From NCBI RefSeq assembly GCF_000959725.1, contig NZ_CP009323.1, forward strand, positions 1 through 64,000: DNA of 64,000 nt, read 5' to 3'. The DNA is from Burkholderia gladioli. Its GTDB lineage: Bacteria > Pseudomonadota > Gammaproteobacteria > Burkholderiales > Burkholderiaceae. The notes under the pieces were generated by a model that was not told where the DNA came from, did not search any database, and was given only the letters and a program-made list of their open reading frames with translations. This document shows, one piece after another, positions 28,275 to 36,136 of the stretch. Positions within the stretch are counted from its first letter, which is position 1. Every line of letters begins with the position of its first letter. The position numbers and the translations under genes are program-made.

Positions 28275-30362
28275 CTACGCCCTCCTTCCGTCCAGGTGCA
28301 AGGTGCGGGTCGCCAAAGCGGCCATGCAAGCGCTGTGTGTCACGATCAGCGTCGGTATACGCAGTGACGCCACGTTGTTCATGACCCGCATTGCGGTCTC
28401 ATCGTCGAGTCCTCCGGTCGCCTCGTCCAGTAGCAGAAACGGACATTGACGATAAAGCGCGCGGGCGATGAGTACCCGGTCTCTTTGTCCCTTTGAAAGC
28501 GGTAGCCCCGATGTCGCGAGTTGGGTGTGAAACCCGCTCGGTAGACGCTGGATTTCGTCGTAAATGCAAGCGAGTCTCGCCGCTTCAAACAGCCGGTCAA
28601 CATCAGGCGCAGGATCGTACATGCAGATATTGTTGAAGACAGTTGCTTCGAATAAACCGTCTTCCTGCAGCACCGCCGCGAACAGCTCGCGCAGTTCGTT
28701 CGTGCTGAAAGTGCCAAGATCCTGGCCCCCCACCGTAATCTGGCCAGAGTAGTTGTCGAACACCCGAAGCAGCAATTTCATCAAGGTAGTCTTTCCTGCC
28801 CCGGACTCCCCGTTAAGTGCGACGATTTCGCCGGCCCCCAAGGAAAAGCTGACGTGTTCAATGAGCGGGGTCTTCATTCCCCTATGCCTAAACGATACAT
28901 TCTGGAATCGGATGTCCGGACGTATATCGGAGAGCCTGTTTCGGTAAGAACGCGCCTCGACAGGAATCGTCACGATCTCGGCAATACGTCCGGCCTGAAA
29001 GCGCAGAGCCCGAATATCGTAGAAGCGGTCCACGAGCATTGCAGCGCGGTGTGAGAACTGTTCCTTGTATGCGAGGAAGGCGAAAAGCATTCCGATCGAA
29101 AAGCGCGAATCGGTGACCAACATACAGCCGATGCCGATCACCGCAATACGTTCGATGCCGAACACGCAGTCGCGTGCCATCTTGAAGATCAAGTGGTACT
29201 TCTGCGTCTTCAGCGATGCGTTCTTTTGCGCAACGAGCTTTTCCACCCACGCGCGCCAGAACCGCGAACCCGCATTGCTGGCCTTGACGGTCTGAATGCC
29301 GGCAAGTGTGTCAATCAAAAGCGATGATTGTTCCGACGCCCTGAGCACTTCGGCTGCTGATGCTCGCTGCAGCAAATACAGAAACGCGGTGCGTGATGAA
29401 ATGTAGGCAGCGATTGCGATAATCGGTAGCGCACTGAGCTGCACGCTGTAAAACAGCATCATGCCGAACGTAACAAGCGCGAGGAGCCCGTCGAGCACCG
29501 ATTCAAATACGGTAACGGCAAGCGAACTTTGCACGCCAAAAACCCCGTTGAACCGCGATGCAATATCCCCGACTTCCTTACCCGTGAAAAAACTGAGCGG
29601 TAACTCAAGCAACTTGCGGAACACCGCACTCATCCACTGCACGTTGATCGATGCGCTGATGACGGCCAACGCCCAGCCCCGCGCGAGATCAGTCAACGCG
29701 CGCAGGATGATAACGATGACAAATCCGCCAGCGAGAATCAGAAGGAAGCCGCGATCGGCAAACGGAATAAACGAATCGACGGCGATCTGACTGTATAGCG
29801 GAAGGACGATGGAAAATATCTCAAGGCCGATACCCAGGAGCAGCACCTGTGTCGCGCTCCGCGCCTTGCCATCGACCTTCCCGATCAGATCGCGGTATGT
29901 CCATTTTGGTGACTGACTCGAATGTTTGCCGACCAGAGCCTGCAGTTCGACCACGAAGATACTATCGCCCGCGAAGTCGTCCAGCTCGATCCGATGCCGG
30001 CCATCGGACGGGGTGGTCACGTAGGCATGAGCTTTCGATACGCCTCGCAACACAGCGTAGTTCCCTGCAGGCAGGCGGATCACGCAAGGTACTACAACAT
30101 ACCGCAGTGATGCGCGCTTCAACGTCATCGACCGCGTTGCAAGCCCACACAGATCGCCTATCGTTGCAATTGCATCGGTCTCTGCGAGGGCTCCGGCCAT
30201 CGTGAGTTGTTGTTGCACCTGCGAAAGCGCGACGCTGCCGCCCTTTAAATTGGCGACACTGACCATGCAGGCGACAAGACTCCCTTTCTGAGTCGCGCCT
30301 GGCGAAAAGATGGGCTCCTCGCCAAGAGAAGTGCGTAGTCCCTCCGGCAACAATGTACTCAT
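28275..30362 (-). CDS. Peptide ABC exporter with degenerate C39-like domain
   Basis: Fused exporter of 695 aa in the bacteriocin/RiPP ABC family. The N-terminal 140 residues resemble a C39 peptidase, but the triad is gone. The catalytic Cys position is Ser (KGSLVACMVSVAN), the His position is Tyr (GNYAVLRGV), and the Asp region reads YVTTPSDG. Membrane helices span about 165-440. The ATPase has Walker A NGESGAGKTT, an altered signature LSKGQRDRVLIARAL and Walker B FLLLDEATGGLDDE. It is therefore likely to export but not cleave its substrate. I chose the ATG at 30362; the frame is open upstream into the methyltransferase gene. It is the last gene of the tight operon, 19 bases after the methyltransferase. 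Confidence 0.88.
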   Translation of the reverse strand: MSTLLPEGLRTSLGEEPIFSPGATQKGSLVACMVSVANLKGGSVALSQVQQQLTMAGALAETDAIATIGDLCGLATRSMTLKRASLRYVVVPCVIRLPAGNYAVLRGVSKAHAYVTTPSDGRHRIELDDFAGDSIFVVELQALVGKHSSQSPKWTYRDLIGKVDGKARSATQVLLLGIGLEIFSIVLPLYSQIAVDSFIPFADRGFLLILAGGFVIVIILRALTDLARGWALAVISASINVQWMSAVFRKLLELPLSFFTGKEVGDIASRFNGVFGVQSSLAVTVFESVLDGLLALVTFGMMLFYSVQLSALPIIAIAAYISSRTAFLYLLQRASAAEVLRASEQSSLLIDTLAGIQTVKASNAGSRFWRAWVEKLVAQKNASLKTQKYHLIFKMARDCVFGIERIAVIGIGCMLVTDSRFSIGMLFAFLAYKEQFSHRAAMLVDRFYDIRALRFQAGRIAEIVTIPVEARSYRNRLSDIRPDIRFQNVSFRHRGMKTPLIEHVSFSLGAGEIVALNGESGAGKTTLMKLLLRVFDNYSGQITVGGQDLGTFSTNELRELFAAVLQEDGLFEATVFNNICMYDPAPDVDRLFEAARLACIYDEIQRLPSGFHTQLATSGLPLSKGQRDRVLIARALYRQCPFLLLDEATGGLDDETAMRVMNNVASLRIPTLIVTHSACMAALATRTLHLDGRRA

Positions 30363-30381
30363 ATCACGTGCCCGGCCCGAA

Positions 30382-31458
30382 CTAGACGTACCATAGCTCC
30401 TCGGCCTCACGCTCGTCGGCGAAGAGATCGATGATCTCGAGTTCTCCCGCACCATGGCTGACATGAAGGTAGTGGCTTACCAGATGGGTCGCCGCCTGAT
30501 CGGTCAGGAAGCGCTGGAATCGGTCCCGAACCATAGCGATGGGACGCCCACTGGACGCGGCCGATGAATACGCCAGCCCTTCAAACCAAGGCGAATCGCG
30601 CGCGAGCTCACGTTGGGCGACGACGACCAACTGGCAGTCCATGGCGTTGTCGGCTGCCCACCTTCTCAACGGCTCCGTAATCATGGGCACGACCCCGTCA
30701 CCAAGCGTCGTCCCAATCAGCTGCGCTCTGCCCCCCGCACGGAGGCGCTGCGGCAAGCCGTCCAGTACTTGCCACGCCACTTTCCAGCCGTCAATGCCGC
30801 CGTTTCCGACGAACGGATAGCTTTCATCCTCGGGGAACGGCAGCAGCGGGGGGTTGCAGACGACGTGATCAAAACAGCGATCCGTGGGTAGCGCACGGTA
30901 CAGATCACCAGTCAGAATCTCCCAGTTCCTGGCGCCGTTCATTTCACGGTTGATCATCGCGATCGCTGCGGCAAACGGATTGATTTCAACGGACGTCACC
31001 GTGTTCGCTAGCCGCGCGCAGTACAACGACTGGATGCCCGGTCCCGCACAAAGATCCAGCGTGTCGCCGCCGGCCAACGGGCGCAGGCGATTTAGCAATG
31101 CAAAAGAGTCGTCGCCATAGTAGATTTTCGGATCGGGCTTCGGCAATTCAAAGAACGTCCATATCCCCAGTACCACATACAGGCACAGGTCGTTTGTTCG
31201 AAGGCTGTCGCCGTCGTCAAACATCAGACCGTGGTCGACAAGCGGCGCGAGCAGCGCGAGCTCCGTATCGGAGAAGCGGCCCTTGCCGACCACCTTGCCA
31301 AGCAACAAAAGATCGAGGAACCGCAATAGCGTGCGGCTGGTTAGGCAGTCACGGGCATTCGCCCAACTCGATGGGCGGGGCTTTAGCGGATTAAAGCTGC
31401 TGCAAAGTTCCGCGTAGCCCGTCCGCTCAAGATAAAGCTTCAGCTCGCCTAGATTCAT
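30382..31458 (-). CDS. SAM-dependent methyltransferase of the RiPP-like cluster
   Basis: Class I methyltransferase, 358 aa. SAM motif I is at about residues 134-141 (LDLCAGPG), the acidic residue follows (SVEINP), and the catalytic NPP motif is at about 202-207 (CNPPLLPFP). The NPP motif is characteristic of enzymes that methylate planar nitrogen or amide nitrogen, such as HemK-like and small-MTS enzymes. A helical N-terminal domain of about 110 residues precedes the fold. It lies 11 bases after the radical SAM gene. Inference: it may N-methylate side chains of the Asn-rich precursor block, by analogy with Asn methylation in polytheonamide biosynthesis. Confidence 0.85.
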   Translation of the reverse strand: MNLGELKLYLERTGYAELCSSFNPLKPRPSSWANARDCLTSRTLLRFLDLLLLGKVVGKGRFSDTELALLAPLVDHGLMFDDGDSLRTNDLCLYVVLGIWTFFELPKPDPKIYYGDDSFALLNRLRPLAGGDTLDLCAGPGIQSLYCARLANTVTSVEINPFAAAIAMINREMNGARNWEILTGDLYRALPTDRCFDHVVCNPPLLPFPEDESYPFVGNGGIDGWKVAWQVLDGLPQRLRAGGRAQLIGTTLGDGVVPMITEPLRRWAADNAMDCQLVVVAQRELARDSPWFEGLAYSSAASSGRPIAMVRDRFQRFLTDQAATHLVSHYLHVSHGAGELEIIDLFADEREAEELWYV

Positions 31459-31469
31459 ACCGTTTTCCC

Positions 31470-32489
31470 TTACTTGAACAGCGGCGTCAATTCGTGAAGG
31501 TGCTCAGTCAGCAGTTCACGCGCTTGAGGGTTGTGGACGACTGCTTCGCAGATTTCGCACACGGAGCTGTATCTCTCTGCAAAGAGACTGTCTTTGGAAA
31601 GCAATGCAACAAAGTTCATGAGGAACATCGGACCAGCTCGCCCGATTGCCTGTATGACCAAGCTCTGATTCGCACGGTCCACAAGCACGCCCGCGTCTTG
31701 ATGCAGAGCGTCACCGAAATCGAGGAACTCGTTGCCGTGCGCTTCCGTCCCGCAACACGCTACCAAGTGTCCCTCGGCTGACAGGGCCGCACTCGTCAGC
31801 GCCCACTGGCAGGGCAAGTTAAGGCGTTGCTGCTCCGGGAACACAAGTGCGCTGTCCGGGATCGAACGGCCTCGACCTAGCCGTTGCAATCGCGCGTTCG
31901 ACAGCAGGTAGCGGGTGCCGTCGGGCGCCGCAGGAACGGGGGGCGCGTGATAGCCGTCATCGTCCCAGAACACCGGCAAGGTTTCACCCAGCTCGTTCTG
32001 GATGACTTCGTGCGTCAGTGTCGATTCCAAACCGTAGCAGTTAGCGATTACCACGCTGTCGAAGCCTTTCCCCTTGCTGGCTTTCCACGCGTTTGCGATG
32101 TTGCGCAGTGGGATATAGGGTAAGTGGTAGTCGTCCGCGCTAAAGTTAATCTCGTCCAGACCCGCTTCCCGTAACGATTGCACCATCCGCTCCGCGTGGC
32201 TGCGCGTGAGTGCCCAGGACGCATTGGTGACGAGCCGCGTCTTGAGGCCCCGCGCGCCGCAATAAGCGATCGCGTCGAGCAGGTCCTGCTTGAGCAGCGT
32301 TGGTTCACCGCCTGCAAAGATCACCAGGCCCAACGCCGAGCTTTTTGCCAGCAGGTCATCGATGACCTTGCGGATCTTCGGGTATGACAATTTTTCTCGC
32401 CGCTCAGGCGACGAGTTCATCGAGCAATGACCGCACGAAGCGGTGCATTGATTTGCCGCCAAAACGGTAAGTTGGACAACATCTCGCAC
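31470..32489 (-). CDS. Radical SAM peptide-modifying enzyme
   Basis: Radical SAM protein, 339 aa. The cluster motif CxxxCxxC is at residues 15-22 (CTASCGHC), and GGEPT at 59-63 binds SAM. The C-terminal third has extra cysteines (LPCQW, VACCG and CEIC) that could hold an auxiliary SPASM- or twitch-like iron-sulfur cluster. It lies 15 bases after the precursor-like gene, the standard place for a RiPP maturase. The chemistry (epimerisation, cross-linking or other) cannot be read from sequence. The start MRDVVQLTVLAAN fits the family, with the first cluster cysteine near residue 15. Confidence 0.9.
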   Translation of the reverse strand: MRDVVQLTVLAANQCTASCGHCSMNSSPERREKLSYPKIRKVIDDLLAKSSALGLVIFAGGEPTLLKQDLLDAIAYCGARGLKTRLVTNASWALTRSHAERMVQSLREAGLDEINFSADDYHLPYIPLRNIANAWKASKGKGFDSVVIANCYGLESTLTHEVIQNELGETLPVFWDDDGYHAPPVPAAPDGTRYLLSNARLQRLGRGRSIPDSALVFPEQQRLNLPCQWALTSAALSAEGHLVACCGTEAHGNEFLDFGDALHQDAGVLVDRANQSLVIQAIGRAGPMFLMNFVALLSKDSLFAERYSSVCEICEAVVHNPQARELLTEHLHELTPLFK

Positions 32490-32504
32490 GATGATCTCTT
32501 GGAT

Positions 32505-33284
32505 TTAGACAGCGGATGGAAGCAGACCAGCCGACGCAACCGATACACCTGTGGGTTCCACGACGATTTCCAGTTCGATCAGCATGTCCTTGTAGCCAAA
32601 TGTCACATGGCCCGGCCGCGGAGGGTGCGCACTTTCGCCGAGCGAGCCGCGGGCTGCGTGCCTGAGCAGCGCCATCTGCCGGTAGATGTTCAATCCGGCC
32701 GCTTCGAGACGCTGGTACAACGGCGTATCGATCGACATCCGCGACACGTAGATCGCTTGCACCGGTCGGCCCCGATCAAAATCGTAGGCCCCGGCCGCAA
32801 CGGCGTTGGCATTCGCAAGCGCGTTCGCGTTGGCGATCGCATTAGCGTTCGCGATCGCGTTGGCGATGGCGACCGCGTTTGCCGCGACGGCCACACTGGC
32901 GACGGCGACTGCCATGGACGCGACCGTAGCGTCGTCGTCATCATCGTCGTCGCCATCGTCACCGGCATCCCCGGAGTCGCCGGAGTCGCCACCACCGTCT
33001 CCCCCGCCATCACCTCCGCCATCCCCACCATCCACCCGCATCCGTCGCCGCCGACCTCCCTGGTAGACCGTCCCTAGAATGACAGCGCGCGCGGCAGGCG
33101 AAATCTTTTCCAGATAATCAGAGAAAAAGACCTCACCCGCGTCGCTGCTCATCGAGAAGTCGAGCCCATATTGCCGCAGTGTCCCCACCGGATCGCTACG
33201 AAACAGCCGTGATACGTCCTGAGAAAGCAACACCTTGGAGCGCAGGTGGTTAAGGCGGCCAAAAAATTCCGACGGCTCGTTCAT
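32505..33284 (-). CDS. Precursor-like protein with Gly/Asp and Ala/Asn low-complexity blocks
   Basis: 259 aa, of no family I can name. Residues 1-78 look like a leader: helical, with LSQDVSRLFRSDPVGTLRQY resembling the DP-containing helix of nitrile-hydratase-like leader peptides. Residues 86-118 are almost only Gly, Asp and Ser, ending in seven Asp. Residues 119-165 are only small hydrophobics and Asn, in a strict alternating pattern (for example ANAIANANAIANANALANAN). Residues 166-259 form a normal-looking C-terminal domain (YDFDRGRPVQAIYVSRM and FGYKDMLIELEIVVEP). It sits between an SdpI-like gene and the radical SAM gene with 10- and 15-base gaps. A RiPP-type substrate role is inference, and a core placed mid-protein would be unusual. 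Confidence 0.7.
   Translation of the reverse strand: MNEPSEFFGRLNHLRSKVLLSQDVSRLFRSDPVGTLRQYGLDFSMSSDAGEVFFSDYLEKISPAARAVILGTVYQGGRRRRMRVDGGDGGGDGGGDGGGDSGDSGDAGDDGDDDDDDDATVASMAVAVASVAVAANAVAIANAIANANAIANANALANANAVAAGAYDFDRGRPVQAIYVSRMSIDTPLYQRLEAAGLNIYRQMALLRHAARGSLGESAHPPRPGHVTFGYKDMLIELEIVVEPTGVSVASAGLLPSAV
32790..33029 (-). repeat. Low-complexity coding repeats in the precursor-like gene
   Basis: Bases 32790-32930 encode the alternating Ala/Asn/Ile/Val block through short degenerate units on the plus strand such as GCGATCGCGTTGGC and GCATTAGCGTTCGC. Bases 32931-33029 encode the Gly/Asp block through GTC/ATC and CCGCC triplets. The codon usage inside is varied, so this is not a simple slipped microsatellite; the peptide pattern seems to be selected. 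Confidence 0.75.
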
Positions 33285-33294
33285 ATTCTCGTCC

Positions 33295-33630
33295 TTAGTG
33301 ATTGATCGAGTTCTTCAAGACAAGCAGACAAAGGCAGGCGGGCACGACGACTTCCATTACGAACGCTATGAGCAGGACCACGCGTGCCACGGCAATATCG
33401 TGCAGATAGCAGTAGCCCACGGCCCCCACATAGGAGGCACTGGTCAGCATCAGTGCTATGCCGAAAAGCCGATTGCAGCGATACCAAGTGGTGACATTGC
33501 TCAACGTCGTCTTTGTTCTAACGCCATAAAGCCTGTTCGGTTTAATCCACCCTGCCGCGAGCGGCATTGCGATCAAAAAAAACAATGCGCTGACAAGCAG
33601 GTATAGCGCGGCATCAGGCAGACGAGACAT
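33295..33630 (-). CDS. SdpI-like immunity/membrane protein
   Basis: Membrane protein of 111 aa with three hydrophobic segments. Between the first two is the SdpI/YfhL signature: KPNRLYGVRTKTTLSNVTTW, then YRCNRLFG. In Bacillus subtilis SdpI protects against the SDP toxin and also signals its presence. I chose the ATG at 33630 because AAGGAA lies eight bases before it. It lies 10 bases upstream of the precursor-like gene, exactly where a self-immunity gene would be. Immunity to the cluster product is inference; some SdpI-family proteins have no known toxin. Confidence 0.82.
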   Translation of the reverse strand: MSRLPDAALYLLVSALFFLIAMPLAAGWIKPNRLYGVRTKTTLSNVTTWYRCNRLFGIALMLTSASYVGAVGYCYLHDIAVARVVLLIAFVMEVVVPACLCLLVLKNSINH

Positions 33631-33652
33631 GCAGTGGTTCCTTATGAAGCAG

Positions 33653-34189
33653 TCACAGCGCGTCGAACGATCGCCAGCGGAAAGCACGGGAACGAATTCG
33701 CACGGTCACCACACTGTGCGTCGGAGCCGCTTCGATTTGTTGCTGCCCGCGGGAGCCCGAAGGAAAGGCGACCACGGCCACACAACCGATCCGCTGACCG
33801 CCGGGTATCGGCTGAGTTTCAGGCGCCAGCCCGGCTCCTATGTCAGTGGTGCCTGCACCGACGATGTCGCCCCGAACATAGCGAGACAGTCCGTCCGTGG
33901 TTCGGGAAAGTTCGATAGCGGCAATCGTCGTCCGCCCCGCGAGGCGGACGCACTGCGACGGCATCCGAAAGATAACGACTTTTCGCGACAGCTTGCTGAT
34001 CGCAGGCGCCTCCAACCCGTACCGCCCGAGCTCTGATGGCATCACCACTACGCCGAAAACTTCGGCCTCCGGTCCGTAATGTGAGGCCAGTAAAACAGCA
34101 AGCACCACCATCGACGCGCTAATAACGAGGAAAGTCGTGATCAGAAGACGCGGCGGCGTGGCGATGACAACAGGGTCGTTCTCAGTCAT
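33653..34189 (-). CDS. Short HlyD-like membrane-anchored protein
   Basis: 178 aa from the ATG at 34189, which overlaps the previous gene by eight bases. One membrane segment (about residues 12-34, LLITTFLVISASMVVLAVLL) is followed by a beta-rich periplasmic part: EVFGVVVMPSELGRYGLEAP resembles the lipoyl-like half of HlyD adaptors, and GQRIGCVAVVAFPSG a later strand. The long coiled-coil hairpin of true adaptors is absent. It may be a minimal adaptor for the exporter in this operon; the similarity is by pattern only. I do not recognise it as a named family. Confidence 0.5.
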   Translation of the reverse strand: MTENDPVVIATPPRLLITTFLVISASMVVLAVLLASHYGPEAEVFGVVVMPSELGRYGLEAPAISKLSRKVVIFRMPSQCVRLAGRTTIAAIELSRTTDGLSRYVRGDIVGAGTTDIGAGLAPETQPIPGGQRIGCVAVVAFPSGSRGQQQIEAAPTHSVVTVRIRSRAFRWRSFDAL

Positions 34190-34706
34190 GCGCCACCCTG
34201 CTCCCCGCCAGTTGCGCCTCAAGCGTCAGGCGCCACGCGGCTCCGAGGTGTGGGACCAGAACATCAAGCGCAGTCCGATCTGACCTTAAGCCAGCTGCCA
34301 TGTACTGCTCATACAGATTTGCGCACTCGATAAGTGCGAGTCGCTCGGCTATTTCGGGCGATACCTTGTACGCGATTTTCGTTTCGCGGTCCGTGATGGA
34401 GCCGACCCCGAAGGCATCGATAAGACCGGCGGGGCGTCGCGCACGGCAAAACAGGTAGACCAGTTCCTCTGCGTCGTAGCCGATACGCCGGCGCAATGCC
34501 GGCCGGTCCCTGGCATCAAGCAACGACCGTCGGAATGCGGAAGTACCATAGACACTATGAAACAGACCCGCCGCGCATACCGGCTCGCTACATCCCCAAG
34601 CCACCAGCAATCGAGCGGTGCCTACGAGATGATCAAAAAGTGTCCGTCCACTGTGCCGCAGCTCATGCGCACCGAGGCGAAGCAGCAACCCTTCAAACTC
34701 CGCCAT
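34182..34706 (-). CDS. DUF6817 (HD-like) protein
   Basis: 174 aa. The stretch LGAHELRHSGRTLFDHLVGT, then ARLLVAWGCSEPVCAAGLFH and SVYGTSAF, matches the DUF6817 family as I know it, an HD-phosphohydrolase-like helical domain found in natural-product and sporadic bacterial contexts. The His/Asp residues that would bind metal are present (H, FDH, LFH). The role is unknown; it might act on a nucleotide or a peptide tailoring step. It is packed six bases after the oxygenase gene and overlaps the HlyD-like gene, so it belongs to the operon. Confidence 0.68.
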   Translation of the reverse strand: MAEFEGLLLRLGAHELRHSGRTLFDHLVGTARLLVAWGCSEPVCAAGLFHSVYGTSAFRRSLLDARDRPALRRRIGYDAEELVYLFCRARRPAGLIDAFGVGSITDRETKIAYKVSPEIAERLALIECANLYEQYMAAGLRSDRTALDVLVPHLGAAWRLTLEAQLAGSRVAHD

Positions 34707-34712
34707 GATGGG

Positions 34713-35294
34713 TTATCCAGAATGTGAGCGTTGCGTTTTGATAACGACGGTCACGCGCAGGTCGATGCAGTCCCTTGTCGGCCCCTTGGCGCAATGGGGA
34801 ATCGCACCCGGGAAAGTCACTGCCATGCCCGGTTCCGGATAGACCGTATCAATAATGGCATTGGCCTCTGTTCTTGAATAAAAAACCGTTTCGCCACCCC
34901 AGTTTCTATGCCAAACCGGATGCGCATAGTAAATGGTCGAGAAATAGTTTTCGGCGTCATCGCTATCCGTGTGCACGTAACCTTCGACGCCATAAGTATG
35001 CGCATTTGCGTAAACGCGCAGCGGCTCGTGTCCCGCGAGCGGCCCGGCTTTTAAAACATTCCACAGCTCGTATATTGCCGTCGCCGACCGGTTTTCAGCC
35101 AATTCGGGTTCACAGCTCACGCGACTTGCCGCATTTCCTCCAGCAAAATGCGCACACCAGAATGCATAGCGGTCATGAGCCTTGCTTGAGCGCTTTCCAT
35201 ATTGCCATATAGGCCCGTGCGTGAACTGGGCAATGCGCTCCTGTAAACGGATCGGCACCAAATCCCGAGGCTGCCGCACAATGGAACTGTTCAT
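34713..35294 (-). CDS. 2-oxoglutarate/Fe(II)-dependent oxygenase
   Basis: Prolyl-4-hydroxylase-like oxygenase, 193 aa from the ATG at 35294 (alternative ATG at 35342; neither has a strong ribosome site). Iron ligands are H108 and D110 (VHTDSDD) and H167 (IPHCAKG). R180 (DLRVTVVIK) is placed to bind 2-oxoglutarate. The double-stranded beta-helix is complete, with WGGETVFY between the ligands. In this operon it probably hydroxylates the peptide, as PoyI-type enzymes do in polytheonamide biosynthesis (inference). It may be the first gene of the core operon; the next gene upstream ends 64 bases away. Confidence 0.85.
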   Translation of the reverse strand: MNSSIVRQPRDLVPIRLQERIAQFTHGPIWQYGKRSSKAHDRYAFWCAHFAGGNAASRVSCEPELAENRSATAIYELWNVLKAGPLAGHEPLRVYANAHTYGVEGYVHTDSDDAENYFSTIYYAHPVWHRNWGGETVFYSRTEANAIIDTVYPEPGMAVTFPGAIPHCAKGPTRDCIDLRVTVVIKTQRSHSG

Positions 35295-35358
35295 ATCGTT
35301 TTTAGCTGACTCTATCGTCGCACCGTGCGTGCGCGAGTGCATGGCAAATCGCCAGCGT

Positions 35359-35763
35359 TTAGAAGTTTCCGACCAGGGAGGCCTTGTAGGCCTGAAAGTT
35401 CGACTTTTGTTGCCGGTATTGCGCTCGAAGCGAAGCGGCCTGAGCGGCGTCGCCCGCCAGCGCAGCGGCTTCCGCCTGCGCCCACGTTTGTCGCAGCTCG
35501 GACTGCTTCGGCTCGAGGATCGGCTGGGCCGCAGTCTTGAGCTGAATGATATCCTGATCCAGCTTTAGCCGGGCAGTAACGTACTGTTGCTCCGACGACG
35601 CATTTTGCGTATCCGTGATCTGCCGCGCGACGGTCCGAAGATTGGCTGTATCCTGGACGACCTGGGCGCGCAGTGCCGCTATATTGGCAGGCACTTGTTG
35701 AGCCAGAGAGACTGCTGGAAGTGCAGCAAGAAGTGAAAGGACGCAGGCCGTCGTATAACGCAT
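35359..35763 (-). CDS. Small periplasmic protein, helical
   Basis: 134 aa with a clear signal peptide (MRYTTACVLSLLAALPAVS, cut near LAQQ). The mature part is a single long Gln/Ala-rich helical region (VVQDTANLRTVARQITDTQN and AEAAALAGDAAQAASLRAQY), possibly a coiled coil. Similar short secreted helical proteins are common in Burkholderiaceae, with no known function. I chose the ATG at 35763 because the signal peptide starts there. It heads the leftward operon and may or may not belong to the RiPP-like system. Confidence 0.75.
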   Translation of the reverse strand: MRYTTACVLSLLAALPAVSLAQQVPANIAALRAQVVQDTANLRTVARQITDTQNASSEQQYVTARLKLDQDIIQLKTAAQPILEPKQSELRQTWAQAEAAALAGDAAQAASLRAQYRQQKSNFQAYKASLVGNF

Positions 35764-36136
35764 GATTATTTTCCTTCGGGTTCGTGAGAATCTGCGCAAA
35801 CGGCGCAGGGGAACTTCGATCCACAGCGTTACTTCATCAGGCAAAAATTTCGGCGGAGCAAGCGAGCAGACTAACGGCAAACAATATTTACAGCCCTTTT
35901 AAATGTGGTAATTTTTCAATTACCCGTGACGACATAATAACCTGGCCCAATAAGCTGTCAAGAAAATAGATATCGGCGTAACAAATACGACGAAACTCTT
36001 ACGCAACGGATTATTCCGGCAATAACTGAAAGATTCGATCGCCTGTTTTGTAATCCACGCCTCAACTGAGGTGTTTTAGCGCCACAGGAAAATGTGTTTT
36101 ATGCATCCGACATAATCGGCTAACCAAGGACAGTGC
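35764..36136. promoter_or_regulatory. AT-rich divergent promoter region of the cluster
   Basis: 373 bases between the leftward operon and the rightward S9 peptidase gene, clearly richer in A and T than the surroundings. It contains a perfect dyad, GGTAATT-TTTC-AATTACC, at 35907-35924, a likely operator or hairpin. The S9 start at 36137 is preceded by AAGGA. No dedicated regulator gene is in the cluster. Confidence 0.6.

Noticed and set aside
32790..33029. CRISPR-like or satellite repeat array
   Set aside because: The repetition is in the encoded amino acids, the units are only 6-12 bases and degenerate, there are no spacers, and the frame is open throughout.
32806..33066. Plus-strand Ala/Ser/Pro-rich frame opposite the precursor-like gene
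   Set aside because: Shadow of the Gly/Asp and Ala/Asn blocks; the minus-strand gene has operon spacing and a normal leader and C-terminal domain.
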